A stretch of DNA of 16,617 nucleotides from NCBI GenBank assembly GCA_002312935.1, contig DCAT01000043.1, positions 1 to 16,617 on the forward strand, read 5' to 3'. Within the stretch, counting starts at the first letter, position 1; every line of letters begins with the position of its first letter. Below the pieces are notes generated by a model. The model was not told the DNA's origin. It saw only the letters and a program-made list of their open reading frames with translations, and made no database searches. The translations under genes were made by a program, and so were the position numbers. The DNA is from Oceanospirillaceae bacterium UBA1126. GTDB lineage: Bacteria > Pseudomonadota > Gammaproteobacteria > Pseudomonadales > Balneatricaceae. Positions 8,497-14,955 of this stretch are shown here, piece after piece.

Positions 8497-8526
8497 CCCA
8501 TGAATAGTTAATGAGTGACTCATGGG
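8497..8526. promoter_or_regulatory. Overlapping dyads upstream of the MAPEG gene, possible operator
   Basis: CCCATGA (8497-8503) is repeated inverted as TCATGGG (8520-8526). Overlapping this is ATGAGT-G-ACTCAT at 8511-8523, a perfect 13-base palindrome. The pair lies in the 155-base gap, about 105 bases before the MAPEG start. Two nested symmetries in a non-coding stretch suggest a regulator-binding site, but no cognate regulator is encoded here and chance is not excluded. Confidence 0.3.
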
Positions 8527-8629
8527 TGGCGTGTGACATATTAGTATAAATTAGCGTTAAGGTGTAGGCTCAAATTTTTCACTTGGGTTATGTCTCCTTA
8601 GTAACCTATAAATAACGTAAGAGTAAACA

Positions 8630-9049
8630 ATGCTAGCAACCTATTCATTCGCCATCTGGGGCCTTTGGCTCATATTACTCACTGTGCTTATTCAATATCA
8701 GGTGGCTGCAATTGCTCATCGCAAGCAAAAGCATTATGTGCCTGGCATAGTCGATGATAAATTGAGTCATGAATCATTTGTTTTTCGTAGCAACCGCACG
8801 TTTTTAAACTCTAATGAAAATTTATTGATGATGTTTGGCCCAGCGCTACTGGGCATGCTGGTGGGTATGAATGCCTATTGGCTGGGTATATTAGTGTGGA
8901 TTTATGCGATTGCTCGCATTCTGCACATGGCATTGTATTATGTGATGACTACAGAAAAGAACCCTAGCCCTCGTAGTTACTTTTACTTAGTAGGTTCGGC
9001 GGCCAACTTAGTATTATTTGTTATGCTCGGCCTACACTTAGCTGCTTAA
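8630..9049 (+). CDS. MAPEG-family membrane protein
   Basis: Member of the membrane-associated proteins in eicosanoid and glutathione metabolism family; bacterial versions are small inner-membrane proteins, some of which act as glutathione transferases or peroxidases. The 139 residues contain four hydrophobic segments at about 8-27, 65-80, 82-104 and 117-138, the expected four-helix topology. Family signatures are RTFLNSNENLLMM at 56-68, in which NxxEN belongs to the glutathione-site helix, and IARILHMALYYV at 94-105, with NPSPRSYFYLVG before the last helix. A modest ribosome binding site (AAGAG) precedes the ATG. A possible promoter TTGGGT, 18 bases, TATAAA lies at 8583-8612, though it would leave only a very short leader. 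It appears to be transcribed alone. Specific activity cannot be assigned. Confidence 0.85.
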   Translation: MLATYSFAIWGLWLILLTVLIQYQVAAIAHRKQKHYVPGIVDDKLSHESFVFRSNRTFLNSNENLLMMFGPALLGMLVGMNAYWLGILVWIYAIARILHMALYYVMTTEKNPSPRSYFYLVGSAANLVLFVMLGLHLAA

Positions 9050-9157
9050 GTAATAGTGTGATGGTGATCAGGCGATATAGCTCTCAAAATGGTCCATAAA
9101 TACCTTATTTTTTGAAGTACTACCTTTTAATCATTAACAGCACTGCTGAGTGCCATA

Positions 9158-9178
9158 GTGGGGCTAAGGCCCGCTTTT
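9158..9178 (+). terminator. Probable weak terminator after the MAPEG gene
   Basis: GGGC, loop TAAG, GCCC with a bulged outer extension (GTG/GC) is followed by four Ts. It lies about 110 bases after the MAPEG stop and before the convergent HupE-like gene. The remaining part of this 173-base gap shows nothing else. Confidence 0.4.
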
Positions 9179-9222
9179 GTGTGCTTATAGGCTGGTCTTT
9201 TTCTGCCTCAGGGCATTAGGTA

Positions 9223-10407
9223 TTACAAAAAGACGCGTTCATAGGTCCACAGAATACCGATTAGTGATATTAAAATTGAGGTTGGGATCACCACCCATTG
9301 GCGATAACGCTGTGGGTTTTTGAGTAACCAAAAGACTAATAAAAAGGCAGTGGCAATTACTGCTAACTGTCCTGCTTCAACACCAAGGTTAAAAAATATT
9401 AAGGCGGTTAAAAAGTCTGACTCAGGCAGTCCAAGCCCTGATAAGACCCCAGCAAAGCCCATGCCATGCAATAAACCAAACAAAAAGACAATCACCACAC
9501 GCCTCGTTTTAAGCTCTTTAACAAATACATTCTCAACACCAACAGCGACAATAGACAAGGCAATAAGTGGCTCAATGACACTGGGTGAAAGGCTGATAGC
9601 GCCATAAATAGTTAAGCCTAAGGTGATGCTGTGAGCCAGTGTAAATGCTGTGACTTGCAACAATAAAGGGCGAAGTCGTACACTGAGTAAAAATAACCCC
9701 AACACAAATAGGATATGATCTGTACCCTTGGGTACGATGTGCTCAAAACCTAAAATGGTATATTCAATAGCCACTTGAGAAAACGGTTTGGCGACATAAG
9801 CTGTGTTTAATTCAAATTTAGGGCTTGTTGCACCTTTAGTTAACCAATGAGAGGTTTTCTCCAGTGGCGTTTTATCATAGAAAAAGTGCGCGATATTGTT
9901 GCCAAAATTTTGTGGGTACTGCCAAGTAACATACTGATTAACGGACTGATCCGTTTGCTGTTTAGCAGGGGGAATTAATGCCAATAAATAAAGGTCAGAT
10001 AAGCGTGATTTATTCAAATTTCCGGTTTCAGGAATGCCAAGTTTAACGAACGATAAATCACTTTTAATCGAATCAAACGCCAAATTAAACTGAGATATAG
10101 TAGCCTCAGCAACCAATTCAAATTCACTACTTAGCTGCTTTGAAGACAGCGCTCTTAACTGGTTGTAACGCTCTGCTTGGGGCGAATCATCAGTATCGTC
10201 ATGGTTTGAGTTAATGCCTGCAATAAGACTTTCTAAGTTTGTTTGAATGTGTACCTTTACCGAACCATTTTGGGTAAACTCTAAGTTCACTATAGCTGGG
10301 CGCAATTGATGCGCTTCAGCACTTTGCATCAACGGCAATAGGCTTAACATTAATAACACTGATCGAAAAAAAACCATGAAACTATTAGGCTTTTTATTTT
10401 TTAGCAT
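9223..10407 (-). CDS. HupE/UreJ_2-family membrane protein with signal peptide
   Basis: Predicted inner-membrane protein with an exported N-terminal domain. HupE/UreJ relatives are linked to nickel or cobalt uptake, but this longer UreJ_2-type branch has no proven substrate. From the start at 10407 (394 residues) the protein has a basic n-region (MLKNKKPNSF), a hydrophobic core and a signal peptidase site ending SAEA before HQLRPA. About 175 soluble residues follow, then six or seven membrane helices. The membrane half carries the family histidines in GFEHIVPKGTDHILFVLG, FTLAHSITLG and GLLHGMGFAG. Possible starts are 10431, 10419, 10407 and 10377. I prefer 10407 because GGA lies eight bases before it and it keeps the charged n-region; 10377 (384 residues) is also credible. 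Every choice overlaps the divergent DUF4198 gene. Confidence 0.85.
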   Translation of the reverse strand: MLKNKKPNSFMVFFRSVLLMLSLLPLMQSAEAHQLRPAIVNLEFTQNGSVKVHIQTNLESLIAGINSNHDDTDDSPQAERYNQLRALSSKQLSSEFELVAEATISQFNLAFDSIKSDLSFVKLGIPETGNLNKSRLSDLYLLALIPPAKQQTDQSVNQYVTWQYPQNFGNNIAHFFYDKTPLEKTSHWLTKGATSPKFELNTAYVAKPFSQVAIEYTILGFEHIVPKGTDHILFVLGLFLLSVRLRPLLLQVTAFTLAHSITLGLTIYGAISLSPSVIEPLIALSIVAVGVENVFVKELKTRRVVIVFLFGLLHGMGFAGVLSGLGLPESDFLTALIFFNLGVEAGQLAVIATAFLLVFWLLKNPQRYRQWVVIPTSILISLIGILWTYERVFL

Positions 10408-11170
10408 TGTTCTGTCCATTAGCACGACCATTCGTGCGCACGAGTTTTGGTTGGAGGCTGCACCATTCTATCAAAAAATTGATAGCACAACAGAAATTAC
10501 GCTTAATGTTGGCCAACAAATGGATGGCCAATTACTGCCTAACATTCCTGCTTGGTATCGCCACTTTGACGTAATTACAGGAGAAGGATTAAAGCCTGTT
10601 GGCGGAGAGTTAGGGCGTGATCCTGCGGGGTACATAAACATTCAAACCCCTGGCATTTATGCTATTGGTTATGAAAGTACAAAAAAATCAGTTGACTTAG
10701 AACCAGAAAAATTTACCAGTTACTTGAAAAAAGAAGGCTTAGAAAAAATTATAAACCGCCGTAATGAGCTGAATGAGAGTAACAAAAATGGATTAGAAAT
10801 TTATTATCGTAACGTTAAGGCATTAGTCAAAGTAGGTGATAAAACTGACGTTAATTTTTATAACTATGATTTTAATTACCCACTTAATATTAATCCGTTA
10901 CAAAACCCTTATGAACTCGCTGAGGCTGATGAGTTAGACGTTCAACTGACCTTTGAACAAAAGCCTGCTGCAAATTTATTGCTCCATGCGAAAATAAAAA
11001 ATAAGCCTAATTTTCAGTTTAGCATTCGCACCGATGCCCAAGGCTATGCCACTGTCCCTCTCAGCCACAAGGGTATTTGGTTACTTCACACAGTTGAAAT
11101 GATACGGTCTGAGCAACAAGGTATCGATTGGGAAAGCTATTGGGGAAGCTTAACGTTTGAAATCCGATAA
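10376..11170 (+). CDS. DUF4198-domain periplasmic protein, possibly metal-related
   Basis: Exported protein of the DUF4198 family, whose members often accompany nickel, cobalt or other metal-uptake genes; no biochemical role is established. The 264 residues start with a signal peptide MKLLGFLFFSIVLSISTTIR ending in RA, and the mature chain begins HEFWLEA, the usual family opening (HxFWLE). Other family-like pieces are LNVGQQMDGQLLPNIPAWYR at 45-64, GRDPAGYINIQTPGIYAIGY with the GYES turn, and the C-terminal FSIRTDAQGYATVPLSHKGIWLLHTVEMI, typical of the last beta-sandwich strands. No extra membrane anchor is visible. No Shine-Dalgarno sequence stands before the ATG (the leader is A-rich), and the start overlaps the divergent HupE-like gene, so its promoter must lie inside that gene's beginning. 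The pairing suggests that the two products work together. Confidence 0.85.
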   Translation: MKLLGFLFFSIVLSISTTIRAHEFWLEAAPFYQKIDSTTEITLNVGQQMDGQLLPNIPAWYRHFDVITGEGLKPVGGELGRDPAGYINIQTPGIYAIGYESTKKSVDLEPEKFTSYLKKEGLEKIINRRNELNESNKNGLEIYYRNVKALVKVGDKTDVNFYNYDFNYPLNINPLQNPYELAEADELDVQLTFEQKPAANLLLHAKIKNKPNFQFSIRTDAQGYATVPLSHKGIWLLHTVEMIRSEQQGIDWESYWGSLTFEIR

Positions 11171-11263
11171 TATAAAGGAAAAAGTTGAGTGGCTCTTAAA
11201 GAGTAATGGCCTGGCTTTACTTTTTAAACTAGTGATAATAAAAAACAGTTTCTAACGACCCAT

Positions 11264-11308
11264 AACCCCAGCCGCAGTCTATTGAACTCTAAGTTTTTGG
11301 CTGGGGTT
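11264..11308. repeat. Ten-base inverted repeat over the MFS stop codon, possible terminator
   Basis: AACCCCAGCC at 11264-11273 and GGCTGGGGTT at 11299-11308 are perfect inverted copies separated by 25 bases. The pair straddles the end of the leftward MFS gene and faces the convergent DUF4198 gene. The minus-strand transcript meets a six-T run only about 15-20 bases after the stem, so this may be a poor terminator or an RNA-stabilising end. Confidence 0.45.
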
Positions 11309-12511
11309 GTCTTTAATGAGAAATGCCAGAACCCCCGCGATGATGGCTAAGGCGATTGAACTTACCCAAATAAGGTCGTAAGTGGCGTCCCTATCAAAAA
11401 AGTAGCCCCCTAATGAAGCTGCTATTGCTGCACCAATGGAATGCCCGGCTGATAGTAAACCCATGGTTAAGCCCATCACTTTAAGGCCAATATGACTTGC
11501 CACCAAGCTTGCAGTGACGGGTACTGTCGAGTAATCCACCACACCAAAAATAACTGCAAACAATAACAGTGTTTCGTAGCTAGTACCTACATTAAGCAGT
11601 ATCCAAAAAGTAAAACCACGAATAATATAAATACAGCCAAGCAATAGAGGCCGGTTCATTTTATCAGTTAACCAGCCAATACTGATCATACCAACAAGGT
11701 TGACCGCAGACAGTAGGCCATAAGCAGCAGCACTGGGTATGGGTTCAAAACCACAGAAAGAGGCAAACGGCATTAAATGAGTTTCAATGACGCCAGTGGT
11801 TGTGTAGCCACATATGAGATAACTCCAAAACAGCAGATGAAAAACTGGAGTAGAGAATAATTTTTTAAGAGAAAATTTTAAGTCTGTAGCATCATTTATT
11901 GTTGATGCTTTACTGACTTGCTTGGCAGGTTTATCACTGGGTACCCACCAAACAAGAGGAATCAGGCAAGCGATACCTACTGCAATTCCTGCAAAACCCC
12001 ATCGCCAACTAAATGATGCGAAAATCAATGCGATGAGAGGAACAATTAAAAACTGTCCAGCTGAAGAACCGGACGTTGCAATACCCGAGGCAAACCCAAC
12101 GTTTTCAGGGTAGACTCTGGCCACTGCGGAAGCAATCATATGGGTTGCGACAATACCGAATCCAACGCCACCAATAATGCCAAAACCAATCAACAATACC
12201 CACGCACTTTGGGCCATACTGATAACAATGCAGGATATGAAGACCGCGATAAGCCCTAGTAATAAAGTAAACCGAAGGCCTTTACGATCCAAAATAAACC
12301 CTGAAATTGGTGATGCAACTGCCATGATTAATAAGGCAACAGCAGCAACATTAGAAACATATCCCCGGCTCCAATCCAGGTCGTTTTCCCAAATGGGCAT
12401 AGCCAGCCCTAAAGCAGCGCGGGCTGAAAAGACCAAGGCCAAAGCTAAAAAACCCAGCGCCACAACAATAATGGCCCTATGGAACGACTTATTTTCACTC
12501 GTATCATTCAT
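11279..12511 (-). CDS. MFS transporter, monocarboxylate/oxalate-formate-like
   Basis: Predicted 12-helix inner-membrane secondary transporter of 410 residues, the normal MFS length. Motif A is seen after helix 2 as GFILDRKGLR at 71-80, and its degenerate counterpart in the second half is GWLTDKMNRPLLLG. The arrangement of WENDLDWSRGYVS after helix 1 and the long loop with DKPAKQVSKASTINDATDLK between helices 6 and 7 resemble bacterial monocarboxylate or oxalate/formate antiporter relatives, so an organic acid is the likeliest class of substrate; the exact one cannot be read. It lies 139 bases downstream of the amidotransferase on the same strand and has its own likely promoter. The ribosome binding site is weak (AAAGA). 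A link to the amidotransferase is possible but not shown. Confidence 0.85.
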   Translation of the reverse strand: MNDTSENKSFHRAIIVVALGFLALALVFSARAALGLAMPIWENDLDWSRGYVSNVAAVALLIMAVASPISGFILDRKGLRFTLLLGLIAVFISCIVISMAQSAWVLLIGFGIIGGVGFGIVATHMIASAVARVYPENVGFASGIATSGSSAGQFLIVPLIALIFASFSWRWGFAGIAVGIACLIPLVWWVPSDKPAKQVSKASTINDATDLKFSLKKLFSTPVFHLLFWSYLICGYTTTGVIETHLMPFASFCGFEPIPSAAAYGLLSAVNLVGMISIGWLTDKMNRPLLLGCIYIIRGFTFWILLNVGTSYETLLLFAVIFGVVDYSTVPVTASLVASHIGLKVMGLTMGLLSAGHSIGAAIAASLGGYFFDRDATYDLIWVSSIALAIIAGVLAFLIKDNPSQKLRVQ

Positions 12512-12588
12512 GTTGCTAGATTCTTTACTTGAAACAATGGAATAAAGGCAATAATTTTAGGCTTTAGATCCTAGGCTAACCGTCCTTA

Positions 12589-12617
12589 GTTAAACATGAT
12601 CCTATAATACTCGTCAA
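12589..12617 (-). promoter_or_regulatory. Likely sigma-70 promoter of the MFS gene
   Basis: On the minus strand, TTGACG (12617-12612) and TTTAAC (12594-12589) are separated by exactly 17 bases, with five of six and four of six matches to consensus. It would start transcription about 70 bases before the MFS ATG at 12511. This suggests the MFS gene need not depend on read-through from the amidotransferase gene. Confidence 0.45.
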
Positions 12618-12650
12618 AACGTCTCAAAGTGGATTAACGCTCAGTCTATA

Positions 12651-13385
12651 TCATGGTTCTATTGTTGCTGCCTGACGGTAGAAATTAACAATCCATTGAA
12701 ACAGCAGCTTGGCATTAGGCTTGCCAACACTGTTGGCTATGCCTTGTGCGCGAATGGCAGGGCGATTATCAAAACTCTCTGCACCAAGCAGGCCCTCAAC
12801 CATTTGGCTATTAAATTCTGGATGGCCTTGAATGCTCAACATATGGTCGTTGTATTGTATTATGTGGTTTGGACAAAAGGCATTGCCGGCAAGCACTTTA
12901 GACCCTTCCGGCACTCTTACTACTTGATCTTGATGGAATACCATTACATCAATGGTTTCGGCCATAGGGTGCATGCAGTCGGCCTTAGCCACTACTGTAT
13001 TGCGAGAGATGCCGATTCCCCAGCCCTTTTTGCTGCGCTCTACCGAGCCCCCTAGAACTTGCGCCATAAGCTGATGGCCAAAACAAATGCCCACTGTAGG
13101 TTTTTTAGCCGCATGAAGCTGTTCAATAAAATGACCTAGTTGGTGAATCCACTCCACGTCGTCATAAACGCCTGAAGGGCTGCCATTAATTAACCAAACA
13201 TCACATTGATCCACCGAGTTGGGTAGCTCGCCCTTATAGGCGTTAAAGTTAGTTAAAACAACGCCACTATCTACTGCTAAAAATTCTTTTTGAAAAATAG
13301 CTGAGTAGTTTAAGCCACCCACTTGTTTTAGGATGGGTGCAAACGTATGGCAGAGCAAAAGGCCAATATGTAGGGGTTGGCTCAT
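12651..13385 (-). CDS. Class I glutamine amidotransferase, stand-alone (GMP-synthase-like)
   Basis: Cytoplasmic hydrolase of the triad glutamine amidotransferase family, 244 residues with no fused synthetase domain. The nucleophile elbow is GICFGHQLMAQVLGG with Cys101, and QGHPEF at 186-191 supplies His188 and Glu190, so the Cys-His-Glu triad is complete. LINGSPSGVYDD at 65-76 forms the oxyanion-side loop. The GMP-synthase-like group includes stand-alone members of unknown acceptor and some that cleave gamma-glutamyl amides; this resembles the former, and it is not of the PuuD/peptidase C26 type by its elbow sequence. AGGA ten bases before the ATG supports the start, and a terminator-like hairpin lies immediately ahead of it. 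It follows an ABC permease operon of polyamine type on the same strand after 351 bases, which makes a nitrogen-compound role plausible but unproven. Confidence 0.88.
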   Translation of the reverse strand: MSQPLHIGLLLCHTFAPILKQVGGLNYSAIFQKEFLAVDSGVVLTNFNAYKGELPNSVDQCDVWLINGSPSGVYDDVEWIHQLGHFIEQLHAAKKPTVGICFGHQLMAQVLGGSVERSKKGWGIGISRNTVVAKADCMHPMAETIDVMVFHQDQVVRVPEGSKVLAGNAFCPNHIIQYNDHMLSIQGHPEFNSQMVEGLLGAESFDNRPAIRAQGIANSVGKPNAKLLFQWIVNFYRQAATIEP

Positions 13386-13398
13386 GGTGGTTTATCCT

Positions 13399-13422
13399 AA
13401 AAAAAAGGGCAGAAAAAGCCCC
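13399..13422 (-). terminator. Terminator-like hairpin in the amidotransferase leader (possible attenuator)
   Basis: On the minus strand GGGC (13421-13418), a seven-base loop and GCCC (13410-13407) are followed at once by eight Ts, ending 13 bases before the amidotransferase ATG; the AGGA ribosome site abuts the T run. The stem is only four GC pairs plus a possible G-U. An upstream AGGGC near 13438-13443 could pair with the same GCCCT and compete. It may end read-through from upstream or attenuate the gene. Confidence 0.4.
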
Positions 13423-13484
13423 GTAGTAGGTGAGGACGCCCTACAGCGTTTTTAGTAAGCCGCCATTACTATTGAAGGGCAGCG

Positions 13485-13637
13485 GTGAGATTACTTGAAA
13501 AACAATACGCTATAAGGTTAAGTATTCCTAAAATAGTAGCCCAATTGTTAGACACTGCTCAAAATAACGCACTGCTGCGTTATGGTTATAAGCTCCGTCA
13601 AAAAACTCGACTAATCTGGTTCATTAAAGTGGCGTGA
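13485..13637 (+). CDS. Possible small basic ORF, 50 residues, unrecognised
   Basis: In the 351-base gap between two leftward genes a GTG at 13485 opens 50 codons, preceded by AAGGG at a five-base spacing, which is a credible ribosome binding site. The peptide reads as lysine/arginine-rich, with pieces IPKIVAQLLDTAQNNALLRY and KLRQKTRLIWFIKVA. A perfect hairpin (ATAACGCA, CTGC, TGCGTTAT at 13564-13583) lies within it. I do not recognise a family. It could be a small protein, the tail of a decayed gene, or chance; a hairpin at 13651-13671 follows 13 bases after the stop. The remainder of the gap, besides the two terminator structures, shows nothing I can name. Confidence 0.25.
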   Translation: MRLLEKQYAIRLSIPKIVAQLLDTAQNNALLRYGYKLRQKTRLIWFIKVA

Positions 13638-13640
13638 TTT

Positions 13641-13671
13641 CGCAAAAGATGTGGCCCTTAAGCAGGGCCAC
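13641..13671 (-). terminator. Probable terminator of the ABC permease operon
   Basis: GTGGCCC and GGGCCAC (13651-13657 and 13665-13671) form a perfect seven-base-pair stem around a seven-base loop. On the minus strand it is followed by ATCTTTT, a short T tract. It lies 66 bases after the stop of the second permease gene, as expected for the operon end. Confidence 0.6.
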
Positions 13672-13736
13672 CAAGTATCGCCAGAACATCTCAGAAATAA
13701 CAGGCTGAGACAGACGCATCATCAGAGAGTGGCTGG

Positions 13737-14951
13737 TTAGCCTGGGGTTATCCCACGCAACCGTTCTGAGCGTCGGCGAAGCATTTCAAGCGTCATCAAT
13801 AACGCAACTGAAATACACACAAGGATCGTCGCCACTGCCAGAATAGTTGGACTGATCTGTTCACGCAGGCCTATAAACATCTGCCACGGAAGTGTCTTCT
13901 GACTAGCAGAGCCAATGAACATTACAACGACAACTTCGTCAAAGGACGTAATAAATGCGAAGAGACCGCCAGAAACAACCCCTGGAAAGATCAGTGGCAT
14001 CTGGACGCGGAAAAAAGTTGTTATTGGGTTTGCACCCATATTGGCAGCCGCACGGGTCAGCGACGTATCAAAACCCACAAGCGTTGCCGTTACAGTAATA
14101 ATAACAAACGGGATTCCCAAAACGGCATGTGCTAACACAACTTTGACGTAGCCAACAAAATTCTTATCCAGCCCTAAGGTGTTCTCCATGAAATTACCCA
14201 TGGTAGAGTAAAAGAAAAACATGCCAGTCGCCGAAATAATCAGCGGCACTATCATAGGCGAAATTAAGATTGCCATAATTGCTCGCTTCGCTGGCACATG
14301 GCTTTGACTGAGCCCAATGGCTGCGAGCGTACCCAAAGAGACAGAAATAATCGTCGCAATTGGCGCAATGATCAATGAGTTCCAGAATGAACGTTGCCAC
14401 TCATCGTTACTGAAAAAATCTTGATAGTGCTTGAGAGAATAGCCTGCAGGATCAAATCGCAACATTTCAGGGGTAAAAGTAAAGAAATTCTGCGCATTGA
14501 AAGACAAGGGCATTACAACGAGAATGGGTGTGATCAAAAATATAAAGATCAGGCCACAGATCACCCGAAAGCTATAGTGCCACAGGACCTGATTAGAAGT
14601 TAGGTAAGCGTGCAATTTGACGCGGTAACCACCCTCATAAATCCAATAGAAAAACCACCCAAAAAACCAACCAATAAAGGCCCCACAAAAGCTACCAAAT
14701 GGTCCTAATAAGAAAAACCCAAAGCCAGCTAAAAGGACGGGTAAAAGTAAACGCACAACGTTTGGTTTAAGGTAGTCGGTTGCAGTGATTCCGTAGGCGA
14801 GTATTACCGCCACCAACGAACCAAAAATAATCCCAATCAGAGCAGATCCAAATGCGGGCCCTACAAATAAACCAATAAAGGCACCCATCAGCGCCATTAC
14901 GGGCAACACAAAAGACAACGGCCGGCGCGACACCTGAAATAATGTATCCAT
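13737..14951 (-). CDS. ABC transporter permease, PotC-like, with N-terminal membrane extension
   Basis: Second inner-membrane permease of a spermidine/putrescine-type ABC importer. It has 404 residues, against about 260-280 for typical PotC proteins. The core permease occupies roughly residues 125-390 with six helices; the EAA loop that contacts the ATPase is RAAANMGANPITTFFRVQMP at 300-319, ending in IFPGVVSGG. FAFITSFDEVVVVMFI, just after it, is typical of PotC-like proteins. The additional 110-120 residues hold several glycine-rich hydrophobic segments (GAFIGLFVGPAFGSALIGII; FGSFCGAFIGWFFGWFF). The ATG is four bases after the stop of the first permease with AAGG close by, so the two are translated as a pair. 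The substrate cannot be read directly; polyamines, betaines or amino acids are candidates. It is the last gene of the operon. Confidence 0.9.
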   Translation of the reverse strand: MDTLFQVSRRPLSFVLPVMALMGAFIGLFVGPAFGSALIGIIFGSLVAVILAYGITATDYLKPNVVRLLLPVLLAGFGFFLLGPFGSFCGAFIGWFFGWFFYWIYEGGYRVKLHAYLTSNQVLWHYSFRVICGLIFIFLITPILVVMPLSFNAQNFFTFTPEMLRFDPAGYSLKHYQDFFSNDEWQRSFWNSLIIAPIATIISVSLGTLAAIGLSQSHVPAKRAIMAILISPMIVPLIISATGMFFFYSTMGNFMENTLGLDKNFVGYVKVVLAHAVLGIPFVIITVTATLVGFDTSLTRAAANMGANPITTFFRVQMPLIFPGVVSGGLFAFITSFDEVVVVMFIGSASQKTLPWQMFIGLREQISPTILAVATILVCISVALLMTLEMLRRRSERLRGITPG

Positions 14952-14955
14952 GACC

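Noticed and set aside
8583..8612. Promoter TTGGGT-18-TATAAA before the MAPEG gene
   Set aside because: The start point would fall on the ribosome binding site, leaving almost no leader; too uncertain to list as a feature.
10432..10443. Twelve-base palindrome TCGTGCGCACGA at the DUF4198 signal-peptide cleavage region
   Set aside because: It is fully inside coding sequence, and a few palindromes of this length are expected by chance in a window this size.
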